Counted from the stretch's first letter, positions 50,956 to 63,169 are shown. The stretch: DNA of 64,000 nucleotides from Hysterangium stoloniferum (GCA_015178975.1 WHVD01000032.1:496001-560000); one strand, 5' to 3'. Program-made: numbers and translations. Notes: generated from the letters alone by a model not told the origin.

Positions 50956-51299
50956 GGTGTAACAAAGTATGCTCAGTCGACACGTAAGATTGGTTTGACT
51001 ATATTTGTTACCTGTAACAAAGTATGCTACGACATATTTTAGTGAGTTGACTGTAACTGAAAAAAAAACTATAGGAATATTAACGTACCTCAGTCGACAC
51101 GTAAGATTGGTTCGACTGAGGTATGGTGCTGCTACTGTGCTAGCTAAATAGGTTTTGGATATGTGGCCGAAAAGAATTACAATAGTGGTATACGTGTTCA
51201 AACGTATCCAAGGCACGTAACTCCATGGTATGGTGTGTTGACTTGACATAGAGTAAGGCGATACTACTTAGCGTTGTCATATTTACTTGACGTAGACTT
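50956..51299. repeat. Stem-loop units with direct repeats
   Basis: GTAACAAAGTATGCT occurs at 50959-50973 and 51014-51028, enclosing a 40-nt stretch (CAGTCGACACGTAAGATTGG and on). The same core recurs at 51086-51123 as a hairpin with a 12-bp stem TACCTCAGTCGA/TCGACTGAGGTA. Confidence 0.6.
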
Positions 51300-53179
51300 G
51301 GGCGCTCGAGTCTATTTCAACAATTGGGGACTACCTCAAATACAACGCTAGAATTGGTTATCAATTCAGCGGCTGCCGTTTGCTCTCCTTCTGTAGGATC
51401 ACCACTATCTTTTTACTTAACAGCCTCAATGCTGCAAGTCCATCTGTTGACGTTTTTTTTATATTTCCTGGTGACAATTAGAGGAATATCTCAAAAAGGC
51501 TGGAATTCATTGTGAATTCAGCAATCGACACGGAACAGAGTTTGTTTTCCGAGCGCTTTGGTTTCTCACGGTGTTGTTCGCTCAGCCTGATCTCGATCCT
51601 TTTTCTGCACAGGCGTATTCGGACTCGTTATCCAGGACACTAACCATCTCTTACCACAAGCGCTCGCCTACTCTCTCTTTCAAATACGAGAAATGTGTGC
51701 AGTGAGTTACACGTGTCCAGGAAGCTGTATATGGGAACCAAGAAACCAGCTACCCTTCCGGTGCCACAGTTCTACAATCCATTCCCGACATCACCTCACC
51801 TCCTGAATATCTCCTGGAGCCTCTCGCACCTACATTGTCTTCCTTTTCAATGGCATCGATAACCCCCCGATTCTCGGCGAACATGAGGTCACTCTCCAAG
51901 ACCATTTTCACGTCCAAATATATGTTCTCAGCTGTCGGTCTTTTTAGTTGGCTTCATTGTTAGATGGTATATTGCTAGGGTAGGGATATTACATCTGCAG
52001 CCCCCACGACCTACCACAGAGACTGTCTGGAGCGTGCAGGCTAATCCGTTGGTCCCACTACCGCCATGACAGATCCCCATCACCCCCAAGTTTATCGCTA
52101 TGGCTTGATCAGGCGGATATATCCACACGCACGCCATTGCGTCGCTACCCTTACTTGCCCAACACGTGAGACAGCACGAATGTCCCTCTGGTCCGGTTTT
52201 ACTTCCTCTTTTCTCCTCTCATCCTTGTTACTGCGACGAATACATTTTCCCACTCGGTTGACATTGTGACATAAGGCTTCTGATTCATATGCTGAAAATA
52301 ACTTAATCCACCGAGCAGTTCCGTTCTGTCAGGCATTGGCCTCGAAGTCATTACGCAGTGCCAGCTGCATCTGCGCCAAGGCTAACAAAGCTCCGTGTCT
52401 GGATTATCTAGAGGACCGGTAGCATTACAAAAATGGGGCTGAATACGGCACGACAGAACTATGACCAACGGGTTGTCACCAGGAATCGCGCCGCAAGTGG
52501 TCGTTTTCATTTCGGGTCGCTTCCAATTACATGCTGTCGAGCATTTCTTAGTACAGGTTTTCGTTCCGCGTTCTTTCAATTACGAGACCTGTAGGTCCAG
52601 TTAATTACCACATGTTCTCGGAGAACGCAATATCGCAGCCACTCTACCTTAAACCAGATGGTGTCGAATGAATTGGTTACTTTGTGGACTCCGTGCCTTG
52701 CTGATGTCGTTGAGTCTGGTACCAAGGTTTAAATCACCTTTCAATTTTGATGGAATTGACCATACTTCATGGTTCTGCAAGCCTTCTTCGATACCCACAT
52801 ACTCCAACGCCCTTTCCGAGTAACCAAACGACTCTCACGGCATGTTCTCATCTGCCAGTTTTTACTACTCAGGGGGCTGGTGTCCTGTTTCATGGGGGCC
52901 GCATTCAAGGATAAACTTGTTACTTCGTTGCTTTCATTCTCAGATGGTATGTTCGCGGACCTAAGGTATGGCCAAAGCACTTGGCATTTCCATATGAGAA
53001 CAGTACACAAAGATGGTACCGAACGTGCAAGCTATTTTGCTGGCTTCGCCGTTCAGTGTTGCATTCCGAATGCCTTTCCTTTCATCCCTTCCCAATGCCT
53101 TGTAGGTGTGGAATCTCCATAGATCTGGATTGATCATAAAATTTTCACATCCTAAGGACACGCAAGTTAATAACATCAC
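51300..53179. other. Region with coding-looking pieces but no gene model
   Basis: A plus-strand frame around 51722-51960 reads SPPEYLLEPLAPTLSS and ends in a hydrophobic stretch (MFSAVGLFSWLHC). Others of 60-120 codons lie at 52066-52269 and 52769-53122. None has a motif I recognise and I found no convincing splice pattern. CpG content is normal here, unlike the flanking repeats, so this may be the remains of a real gene next to the kinase fragment. Confidence 0.25.
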
Positions 53180-53477
53180 TTCCCCCAACGTCGCGCCAGG
53201 ATGTGGGACACAGACATTCATGTATCTGGTGCCGGCCTTTGGTCCTTGCTTCTGTACTTTGATTCTACACTACGTAAAACGTTGCAGAGCGAAGAATCTG
53301 TGAAATCTCCTCATCCTCTCCGCAGGCTACACGCAGCACCATACCTGCTGAATATGCCCAGTGCATCAGTAAAATGGTATTCAGCTTTCGGAGGAGGCAC
53401 CCCTGTTCTGCAATGCACCAGACGCTCCACAACATCCAGGAGCTTCTTTGCTTTAGTGCCTTTGTAATTTTCGCCAC
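53180..53477 (-). pseudogene. Coding-looking minus-strand stretch, unrecognised
   Basis: On the minus strand 53468-53350 reads KGTKAKKLLDVVERLVHCRT then PPPKAEYHFTDALGIFSR, with protein-like composition. A GTATGG...TCACAG candidate intron follows. Downstream, about 53235-53110 reads MNVCVPHPGATLGEVM in another frame, with stops between. I do not recognise the family; probably exons of a decayed gene. Confidence 0.3.
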
Positions 53478-54833
53478 GAATGACTTCGGGACTAGTGTAA
53501 TAGGGAAAACGGCACAGATCGTTCTAATCGTGTAAAGGATAGGATCAACTCAAGATTGATCACCGAACAATACATGTTAATGAGTACTCATCGTTTGATC
53601 CCCCAGATTATCGATGGTCATCTCAGCTTGTGTATGGTAGTCATTTATGGATTTTTCATTATGTTGTGGGAGGAAAATCCTTAATTAATGCCCAGTTGCT
53701 TAAGGAGCTCTTAATATACCCCAAGAGAAGGGTAGAATCTCCCACCCCTCAGCATAATCTGGCACTGAGGGAGTGACTGGTGAAATATACCTTGCACACC
53801 ACTGTAATTGGCACATCCTTAGTTTTAGCCCTTCCTTGAGTAATATTAATGCTCAAATAAACTTATTAAAGCCTAAAATAACAAATGTCACTTCTAAATA
53901 ACATGCATTCTAGGTTTACACAGAAAACTTGTATGTCGGCAGTGACCTTCCTAATTAGGAAGGTACTGCCACAACACTGAAACAACTTTGCTTGTATATG
54001 ACAGAGATTCTAAAAAATGTCAAATACTATGCATGGAATACTCTAAAATGTGGTATATGCTCTTAAAATGAGAATTTTATACAGAAAACTCATTTATTTG
54101 CATTCAACCCTTTTATACCTTTAAGTCTCTTTATAATTCAGCCTGGATCATTTTCTGAGTATTATTTCAGACTGCTTCTAAAAAAAAAAAGCTTCCTCCT
54201 CTGCTTTGCGCTTCTGAGCTGTTTGGGGTTTTGGTCTATTTAGAGGGACAATGTGAGATTCTTGAGTGTCTGGTCCACTGTTTTCACTAAATTCTGGCCC
54301 ATACTACATGAGTGAAAGGCTGCTATCTAAAGCCACCTTACATTGGTATCAGTCCAGATATTGATAGGACCAAACTGTCTTCCTCAATAATGGCAAGTAT
54401 GATATATGATGATGATGGTAAGTAAAATGATCTATTTAAAATAGTACTATGTATGTCTGTGGTAATGTAATTAGTATCTTGTAAGCCACTAGGCTTACAC
54501 CCTCCCTACTTTGAAAAATTACCATGCCAATAATGATGAGAGGGTATAGTCATGACAGGTACAGACAATGAACAGATAAAGACAACCTGAAACAAGACTG
54601 TTGATATTTGTCCAGATTTACACTCCTCTCCATTCAGAACCTGAAAACCTGGATAAAGACATGGTTTACAAAGAGTGAGAAATAGTGGAATTGCAAAGCC
54701 AAACAAATAATCTGGAGTGGAGGGCAGAACCAGGTTTATACATACCTCTCCCTGATGAAAATCAACAGTATCCCCAACAACCAAGTTAGCAGACACAATA
54801 GATTCCTACAGTGGATAAGTTGCAGATTGAAAA
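53478..54833. other. AT-rich, CpG-poor, no gene seen
   Basis: Only short frames. Several small inverted repeats occur, e.g. GTAAGCC-acta-GGCTTAC at 54481-54498. Likely old repeat debris. Confidence 0.35.
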
Positions 54834-56716
54834 ATAGTGATTGGCAAGGCTGGGCCTCAGGCCATGGACCAGCTGAGCTGGGCCCTGAAAAGCCCAAGTT
54901 GAGCTGGGCTGAGTAGTACTTAGGCCATCCACTCTAGGCCCAGCCTGAGATATTTTAAGCCCAAGCTGGGCTGCCAGGCAACAGCCTGCTAGTGGCCCCA
55001 CAAGGTAAGAACAGGATACCACATGGTCAAAGATCATCCAGACTGTCTTCTGTATAATGTAAGTGACTGTTCAATTTCTGTTCCAGCCCCCTTGTACACA
55101 ATGCTGCCAAAGTCAAAACTCTGCCTGGGACAGCCAAGTAAGTCTCCAGGGCACTGAGCACAGATCTGTACAATGAACTGAGTGCCCCATGATCTGAATT
55201 GCATTGAATTGAGACAACTTCTGTCAAGTTTAGTAGTTGAATCCTCTTCCACATGCCCTGGGCCAGCTGATGTGCCCACCAATATGGTATAAAAACATTT
55301 ATTGAAACATAGCCTACCAATAGATGAGATTGTACCTGAAACAGGACCTGAGAAAAAAAAATTTAAGTTGGCTATCACTGCCACTGTCAATGGTGTGCTT
55401 TTTGAAATTCAAATATATTTAAAACAAATAATATAATCTATTTAAATATCATTTCAGTCTCAGATGCCCCAGTGGGTAACACAAGTAAAGATGTGATATG
55501 CAATGGCATGGATGGAATTGAAGAGATTGGAGAGGAAATGACAAAGAACAAAAATAAGACCAGAGATATAGATCATTTTTTTTCATTGCCCTAGCACCAT
55601 TAATGGGAGAAAAAGAAGAAAACGGAAAATTGTTGGTGAGTATACATATCACAACTACATTTTTACAGTAATTAAATAAATCAAAGTTTTCAGTGACAGC
55701 TCAATTACTAATGAGGTGACAACTTTGTGCTGACATCTTGAATTAAATTACATAGTATGTAAACTTTATGATATCTGTTTATCAATTATCAATTTTAATT
55801 ATATGGTGACTGGCTTATGTTTAAATGGGTTAAAGAGACACCTGGAACAACAAAAAAACTCCCAAAGCATCTCTTAAAAATGAGAGAAGAAATATGGGAG
55901 CGGAGTCTGAAACGTGACAGGTCATTTGACCATAATGGGAACAGGGCTCAGTTAGAGGCTTGATGGGTTTTCTGAATGGAGTCCAGTGACTGATGCATGG
56001 GACAGGGACAGGGATAGACAGGGAAGACATGTGTGGGGTCCAGGCAGGTATTCTGGTGACTGGTACATGAGATAATGAAGGTCAGGCATGGACAGGTCTG
56101 ATGTCTGGGTTCTGGTGGGTATTCTGGTAAACTGATAACTGGTGTGTGTAGGTGTGGGTGCGTATAGGGTAGTGCCCAGAGTCCAGTGGGTTTTCCAGTC
56201 ATAAAAATGTACTAGAAAGTACATCTTATCCCAAAGATTAAGTTATAACCTGAATAATCTTGGTTAACCATGATATTTGTGGATATTTTAAAAGAGCATA
56301 CAAGTCTTTAAAGATGCACTTTGGGGGTAGTATAATATAAAATCATAAAATATGTAGTTATAGCCAGAAGGAACAGTCTCACACAAAAATATGAGGATAT
56401 TTTCATGAAATTTTGTATATTCAATGAATTGTGACTATCCTCCATATGACAATTACAACATCACAAGCAATTATTCCATATAATTTAATAGACTGGTTGG
56501 ATCACATCTGACAATGTAGCAAACAATGGCACAATGATGAGAGAGTTCATGGTCCTTTTTGAAGGAGCAACAAGGGAAAAATATGATTGGAAAGAACATT
56601 TGATTCAGTGAGTTTTTTGTTATGTCTGTTTTATACAATACTAACATTAAATAATCTTAAAATTATAGTTGCCTTGTGCATGTCATTAGTTTGGCCACTC
56701 AAGCAATTATCTTGAC
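54834..56716 (+). pseudogene. Decayed hAT transposon with transposase fragments
   Basis: The left end TAGTGATTGGCAAGGCTGGG resembles the TAGTGGTTTGCAAGGC end of the hAT at 36954, with the same GCCCA/TGGGC subterminal clutter. Transposase pieces: N-terminal MDGIEEIGEEM ... TRDIDHFFSLP (about 55500-55590) and the hAT core GWITSDNVANNGTMMREF (about 56500-56550). A preserved intron (GTGAGT...TTATAG, about 56609-56669) leads to HCLVHVISLATQAI (to 56715). An LTR fragment lies between the pieces. The right end and catalytic remainder are missing; the frame breaks at a TACAGTGAGGGACAAAA sequence at 56716. Confidence 0.65.
55890..56206 (-). repeat. 5' part of a Ty3/gypsy-type LTR, inside the hAT remnant
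   Basis: Minus-strand match to the first part of the LTR family at 41379-43082: inverse of GGTAGTGCCCAGAGTCCAG near its start (56172) and of GACAGGTCATTTGACC (55916) further in. Decayed, CpG-poor. Confidence 0.65.
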
Positions 56717-57660
56717 ATACAGTGAGGGACAAAACCATCCCAATGATTTTTAGTTGTGCAAAGATTCTTTAATAACTCAAGAACCATTGTAGCTACAGAC
56801 CTGAAATTTGGTGGGTGGTTAGGTCTATATGCCATCTATATGCCCTTAAAATATTATGACATAAACATTAGTATTTCCCATGCTATAAATAAACCAAGGC
56901 TATGACCTGTGGGGGGCAAGCCTCCACCATACTACCACTCTACAACTTTACTTGGTCACTTCACAACCTGGTGGATCAACAATAATGTCTTCAAACACTA
57001 CCTCACATCAGCAGTTTGTATTACCTTCTGTGAGCATGTCATATTGAGGGCTTCTGTACATTCCAGCTTTCCATTTATTCTCATTCATACTCCTGCCACA
57101 TTCTCCATCTATTCCTTCCATATGGGTCTTTTTATATGGTCATTTCTAGACCCCCCTATTGAGTTTATTTAATCCCAGTCTTTGAATTTTGGGAGCACCT
57201 GTAGTTATGTGAGGTGCCAATAGACTTGAGTGTTGGTTCTTAATAGTACTGTTATATTTGTTGTCTCAGTTTTTGTCCTTTCCATGATTTAGTTCTTCAT
57301 AACTCTTAGTGTCCCAAGCTTCTGGTAATTACACTGGGTACTGTACATTTAAAATCATTTAAAAATATCAAAGGATGGAATAACAGTCCACAAAGGATGT
57401 AACAGAATGGTCAAGAATAGAACAGCTTAACAATGTTGTTTAACTGAATTAACTGGAATTTACTTGAGCCTAATTGGAATTTATTGGAGTTTGATTGGAT
57501 TTAATTAGAATTTATTGAAATTTACTGGAATTCAGTGGAATGTAGTAAATATTAATTGAAGTTTACTGGAATTTGATTGGATTTACAGGTTTACTGATAT
57601 TTCATTTAATTGACTTCCATTTCTCATAATTTTAGTATATTTTCTGGGTATTTAATTTAA
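56717..57660. repeat. Possible mariner-like insertion and a degenerate A/T repeat; no CpG
   Basis: CAGTGAGGGACAAAACC after a TA (56716) looks like a Tc1/mariner end cutting the hAT transposase, but a clear right end was not found (a weak candidate is near 57350). About 57430-57600 is an imperfect short-period repeat around TTACTGGAATTT. I find no gene. Confidence 0.35.
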
Positions 57661-57739
57661 CACCCTTAGAGCTTGGCAATAATACATGGGTGGATGGTGC
57701 ACCACTTGTATGCAGACTGACAGATGCAATGGATCCCTC

Positions 57740-58260
57740 ACACATGGCAGGCATTTGGCAACATCTGCACACCTGCATACCTGCACACCCACATAAATGG
57801 ACATGTGCATGTGCACATGTTCATGAGGTAATGTCGCACAATGTTCATGAGGTGGTGTGTGAGTGTGCATCTGGAAATACCTGTGCACCCCCCCCCACAC
57901 ACATGAATGGGTGCATGAGTGTGTATCTGGCAACACCTGTGCACCCCCACATGTGTATGAATGGGTGTATGTTGTGCATGCACACATTTGTGAGGTAATG
58001 TGCCCAGTCATGTAATGTGAGTGAGGTGGCATGTTATGCAACTGAGCATGTTACATCACAATGCAATGGTGCATCATGCCTGGGAATGCACATGACAGCA
58101 ATGTACATGATAATAGTGTAACTGGTGTGCCATTGTGGGTGTGGGAAGGTTAAGGCTCGCTTCACTCACAAATACACACCATGGGAAACAGGCTGCTCGC
58201 TTCACTTGCAGATGCAGACTGTGGGAAAATACTGCTCACTTCACTTGCAGGTGCTTCAAT
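57740..58260. repeat. Minisatellite-like repeats
   Basis: Two arrays. About 57840-57990 repeats ATGAATGGGTG...TCTGG-AA-ACCTGTGCACCC with ~55-bp period. About 58155-58255 repeats GCTCGCTTCACTTGCAGATG...GTGGGAAA three times with ~45-bp period. Noncoding. Confidence 0.6.
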
Positions 58261-58299
58261 TTTATAACTCAGCAATGACACCCATAGACCCACCAATGT

Positions 58300-61200
58300 G
58301 AATTAACTTATATGACAAGCCTGGGAACCCTTGCTACACTGCAGGCTCCAGCTTGTCGGGGGGCAAAGTGGATGTCTGGATATACATATCTCTGCAATTA
58401 GATTAGACATTTCTGACCCACAGATCATATGAGGAGGGATATGCATTGTATGATCCAAAGGTAAATCCTTTCCATGGCCTATATCCAACAACCACTGAGC
58501 AAACTGTTGACTGTCTGGATCATGATCATCCTGGTCCACCCGCATATTCTTTTTCAAGAACAGTACCTTGATATGCTTCCACAGTTCTGATTTCTGGATA
58601 CATTGTCCAATGATCTGTTCTTTTGAACCCTTTGGTACAACAGGCAAAGTCTGCTGAAAGTCACCTCCCCAGGCCACAGGAATCCCTCCAAAGGGAAGAT
58701 CCTCCTTGTCCAATAAATCCCTCAGAGTTCTGTCAACTGCCTCACATGTGAAACATGACTGCATGGGAACTTCATCCCAGATAATCAGTTGGACCTTCTT
58801 CATGAGCTCTGCTTTTTCTGAACCCTTTTTGATATGACATAGAGCATCCTCCTCACAGGGAACAGGGATTGAAAATGTGCTGTGAGAAGTGCGACCACCC
58901 TTGAGAATCATTGATGCAATTCCAGAAGATGCCACACAAAGTATAATGTAGCCCTTGGCACGACATGCATGTGCCAGAGTATTCCATACAAAAGATTTGC
59001 CAGTGCCACCTGGACCATTCACAAAAAACAATTTGCCCTGCTGCTCATCATCCACTGCTTTCATGATAGTCTCAAAGGCAGCTCATTGTTCAGGATTGCA
59101 CTTTTCAAGATTAGCTTGGGCACTGGGATGCTCAATATCAACATCATAATCTGACTGCTCCTTAATGAGACGGTTGCCAAGAATCCCATCCCAAACATCA
59201 GTGCAGTTTGGGATGGTTGGATAGTGGGACTTTCCAGAATAGCAGAGGATCTTATCAATCTCATAGATACCAAAGTCATAGATGCTGTTTGGTGATGGAT
59301 TGAGAATGACATGTTTTTGCTGAAGTATGAACTTCAATCATCACAAAGAAATACTTTGAAGTTATTCCAGAGTTCATGGGGTTGTGCAGGGGAGGACATG
59401 GTCAAAATGATGGCAAACAATCTGCACAGTTGAAACCCAGAGTCTATATGACTGGCTTCTGTGAGGCACATGTGCCACTGGTGGTCATCTTCCAGCAAAC
59501 CATGTGCAGCACAGGCTTGTTGAAATGTGGGATTAGTCTCACCCTGAAAAGTCCTGAGCTGTTCAAATGAGGTGGCACCTTTGACAACAGTGAGCAATGT
59601 ACGGAGGTGGAATCTTTCCCCACTGGCAATATTGACAAAATGAATGTGCCCTATGGAAAAACCACTTTGACATGGTTTCCATGATTTCTTCTTGGGTACA
59701 TATGTGAAATACTCAGGAAAGTCCATATAAAATGTGTCCTGGGCATGCTGTCCATTATAACCAATGAGACCCATGGCATTAGCTTCAAAATAAGCCATGA
59801 GAGTTGTCCCTGAACACTCTGCCCTTTGTAAAGCGTCAGCAGGACCTTGATCACCATCAAAAACTACAGTGTTTTCCCCAGGAAGATGGACCCCACTGCA
59901 GGAACCTGGGTGTGGAGTTCATTGCACATTAATTGCCAGACAGATTCATGTGCACTGACATAATGTGCATCAAGGAACTGTTGAATTTCATCTGGTGTCT
60001 TTCCAAATTCCATAGTTGTACGATCATTGCCCTTGTAACAGTATTTATGCATGTACTTCATTGACCTATTGGTAAAAGTCAACTCTACATTGATGTGACA
60101 TTCAAAGGTGAGAATCAAAATAGGGGAGTAAGGGACAACATGTATGTTGTCATACATATGTAAACTTGGGAGTTTGATAAACCCTTCCATTGTTGGGGCA
60201 ATGGCATGTTGGATAGCCTTCCTCATTGACAATGGTGGCTTCACACCAATCCTTTGGATAGTATTTACTGCACTTCTTATCTACCATACAGGCAGCATTT
60301 GGATGTTCAGCCCCACAAGGGCCATGGGTCATGAGTTGTCCTACTAAATTAAACAGTCTGGGATGTGTGGAAGACCACACTTTTGGAATTCAATGACATG
60401 GATATGGGCTACTGTTCTACCAACGATGTGGTCCTCTGTGATCATCTTGAGCAACTTAGCCTTCTTGGCAGCAAAGACATGGGAGACTAAATCAGGATGG
60501 TCAGCTGAAGTCTGTCCAGGAAGCAATTCATCAGTAACCTCCTTCCACTTGGAATTGGCTGTCATGGTGATGAAGCAGCTGGCATTACCATACTTTCATG
60601 CAATTGGAAATGAATTTTGCAAACTTTGTCTCATATCCCTTGAACTGCCAGTAAATGTAGAAGGGAGTATGACCCTCTGACCAATACTATTGGCATCTGT
60701 GCTGACATCCTGATTTGTAAATGCATCAACCACTTGGTTGTAGAGTTCTGCACGTAACCTTGATTGATTATCCCTGAGAAATCTCAATCTGCGCTGCTCT
60801 GTTACTGCCCAGACATTGACAATATACTGCTGGAATAGCTTTTGTGCATAAAAAAGGGTCATGGCTTCATGTGCTCTGGGAAATAGGCGATAGGGATAAT
60901 ATTCACATTGGGTCACTTTCTGACTTTTTTCTTCATCTTCACCTTCATCCTGCTGTCCAGGTTGGGGCTGCCAATTTTGATTTGCATAGGGAATATCCCA
61001 TGAGCAACCATGCTCACCCCTGAGGAAAGTATGACATAATGAAGGGGTGTATAAATGGCTTGTGCATCATGCACATGATGGAACTGGCCCCCTCTCCTCT
61101 GAACAATAATATCCCTTGGATCACCATGACCTGTATCACCATCTCCAGGGAGAATGACTGCAATTTCATCACTGGTTGGAAGGGTGTACCATTGGGGATC

Positions 61201-61830
61201 ATTAAAAGCTTTGTAGCTGAGCCTGACATATAACCCTGGAGTCTCTGCCTGTGTTCTTAATCACTCATGTGCCTGGCGATAGAGTTCTATAAATGGATTA
61301 TATTGCTCCATGATATCCTGCAAGTCAGAAAAGGTTTGGTTGTTTAAGCTTTGATTTGCTCTATGATTCTGCCTCTGCTGCAATGCCTGCATCAGTCCAT
61401 CCTCCTGTCCCAATGCAGGATCATGGATGTAAAGCTGAGCATAACTACATGATCCACCTTCTGTGTAAGGAATCAAGGCACCATGCTGGTGATACAATTA
61501 ACCATGTATTTTGAACACATATGGACCACCACCACCCTTCAAGACAGACTCATCCAAATTGACACCCAGTGATGTAAATGCAAATGCATTATTATAGACA
61601 TGAATATTCTTGAGAAATTCCCTGCTATTGTCTGTATTATCTTCCAGGAGAGACCTTAAAGTGTGAGGGACTGGCTCAAGTATTGGAAGGGCCACCTTTC
61701 CTTACTTGCAACACTTGCCAAATTCTGGATGTGTCTTAGAGCTATTTGCTACATGCTCATCCATCCAGTGTAAAGCTCCACAGTCTGAACACTGTATGTC
61801 CATATGTCACAAGTCATGGCTTTGAAACCT
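58300..61830 (-). pseudogene. Decayed Helitron Rep-helicase
   Basis: The domain order on the minus strand is that of a Helitron. First come a Cys-rich motif (CSDCGALHWMDEH, FGKCCK, about 61790-61705) and a Helitron N-like domain (CEYYPYRLFPRAHEAM ... RVILPSTFTGS, 60912-60640). The Rep region follows (LLPGQTSADHPDLVSHVFAA, IEFQKCGLPHI, THGPCGAEHPNAACM, MKYMHKYCYKGND). Last is a Pif1-type helicase (59064-58303) with Walker A GPGGTGKSFVW, Walker B IIWDEVPMQ and AWGGDFQQTLPV. Rep nicks and joins DNA for rolling-circle transposition. Damage: several stops and frameshifts (e.g. TGA at 59083), the second His of the HUH box is lost after GLPHI, and the helicase ends early near 58303. No Helitron ends (5' TC, 3' hairpin-CTRR) were found. 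Confidence 0.85.
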
Positions 61831-61944
61831 GTCCTCCATAACTGGTTGCCATCCAATCGGTAATTGTGGAATGGGTGGTAGAGGAGGAGGGAGAGGCATA
61901 GCTGCAGGCTGTAAAATGGCTGGAGGTGGGGGAATAGCTGGAGG

Positions 61945-62230
61945 TGGTGCTAACTGCAAAATGGGTACCTGTGCCTGGAGTTGTGGAATGGCAGGAGGTA
62001 ATGCTAACTGTAGCTGTTGTTGCTGTTGTTGAGCTTTCCAGGTGGATGATGATGCTGTGGTGGTGCTAACTGCAAAATGGGTACCTGTGCCTGGAGTTGT
62101 GGAATGGCAGGAGGTAATGCTAACTATAGCTGTTGTTCTGTTGTGGAGCTGGATTTCCAGGTGTATGATGATGCTGTGGTGGTGCTAACTGCAAAATGGG
62201 TGCCTGTGCCTGGAGTTGTGGAATGGCATT
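61945..62230. repeat. Tandem repeat at the Helitron 5' side
   Basis: A unit of about 120-130 bp (GCTAACTGCAAAATGGGTAC, then GTGCCTGGAGTTGTGGAATG) occurs two and a half times. On the minus strand it would encode a Gln/Pro/His-rich N-terminal tract. It is cut by the MITE at 62232. Confidence 0.7.
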
Positions 62231-62231
62231 A

Positions 62232-62445
62232 CAGTGCCTCAAAAAACCCTTCTCATGTTTTATACTTTAGATGTATATTCCACGTAATTCAAAGAATAAA
62301 AATGCAAAATATCAAAGATATTTGTGAATATGCTCTATCATATCTAGATTGTAAAAGTACAATACCATTACATAATCTCCAAATATGGAAATACTACAAA
62401 TATTTATATACAAGAGATTCATGAGAAGGGTTTTTTTGCTGGCAG
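62232..62445. repeat. Tc1/mariner-like MITE, 214 bp (first of a pair)
   Basis: The left end is CAGTGCCTCAAAAAACCCTT, preceded by TA; the right end inverted is CTGCCAGCAAAAAAACCCTT. Both continue CTCATG. AT-rich interior without a frame. Confidence 0.75.
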
Positions 62446-62544
62446 GTTTGATGACTATAAGTGCTTATAGTCATGTGACTTTGTTGATTTTTTACTTCCA
62501 GTTGGGTCCTATCAACAAAATCACATGATGTCACATGATGTCAC

Positions 62545-63169
62545 ATGACCATGTTGTACTGGAGTGTAAATATATGGCTTTTAGTAACCAGCAATGCCCC
62601 AATTCCCAAAATCCGCACTTTATCTCTTGCCAGCCAGAATCATATCCTCTCATTGCTTGATGTTGGCCATTCAGCTAGCCACATTGCAGCTTCTACTGGT
62701 CATAGCATTTCCACAGTCTCTAAGCTTTGCTCTAGGCATCGTTCTCATCTCTCAAAGTCCATTGGTGGTTGTCCCTCAAAGCTTTCCCCTACCAACATTC
62801 ACTATGCACAGCACCTCATCAGTTCTGGGAAGGCTGACACTGCTGTTGATGTGACCAAAGCCCTTAGGAATCTCACCAACCAGTGCATCTCTACGCAAAC
62901 TGTGCACAGTAGTCTCAAGATGGTTGGGATGAAGGCTGTGATGAAGAGGAAAAAGCCCCTTCTCGGCAAAAACCATAGGAAGGCAAGGATGGACTTTGCT
63001 ATAGCACATCAGCATTGGACTGTGGAGGACTGGAAGAAGGTGGTATGGTCTGATGAAACCAAAATCAACAGGTTGGGGTCAGATGGGAGGAAGTGGGTCT
63101 GGAAAAAGGCTGGGGAGGGCTTGAGTAACAGGCTGGTTCAGGGGACTCAGAAGTTTGGAGGAGGATCTA
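62545..63169 (+). pseudogene. Tc1-type transposase, C-terminus missing
   Basis: The N-terminal helix-turn-helix DNA-binding part (LDVGHSASHIAASTGHSIST, SKSIGGCPSKLSP) is followed by the start of the DDE catalytic core: KKPLLGKNHRKARMDFA, WKKVVWSDETKINRLGSDGR (first catalytic Asp) and WVWKKAGEG. The frame is open for about 205 codons and then is cut at GGGS by a MITE at 63170; beyond the MITE the expected remaining core, including the second Asp and the last acidic residue, is absent. A cut-and-paste transposase when intact; this copy cannot be active. The true start codon is uncertain (62545 is the first in-frame ATG). Confidence 0.85.

Noticed and set aside
51722..52269. A gene ending in a hydrophobic segment
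   Set aside because: No splice model, start codon or homologous motif could be defined; kept only as a low-confidence coding-looking region.
56717..57352. Complete mariner element with left end CAGTGAGGGACAAAAC
   Set aside because: The candidate right end near 57350 matches the left only weakly and no transposase frame lies between.
57740..58260. Possible CRISPR array
   Set aside because: Repeats are imperfect with no unique, evenly sized spacers, and the genome is eukaryotic; minisatellite instead.
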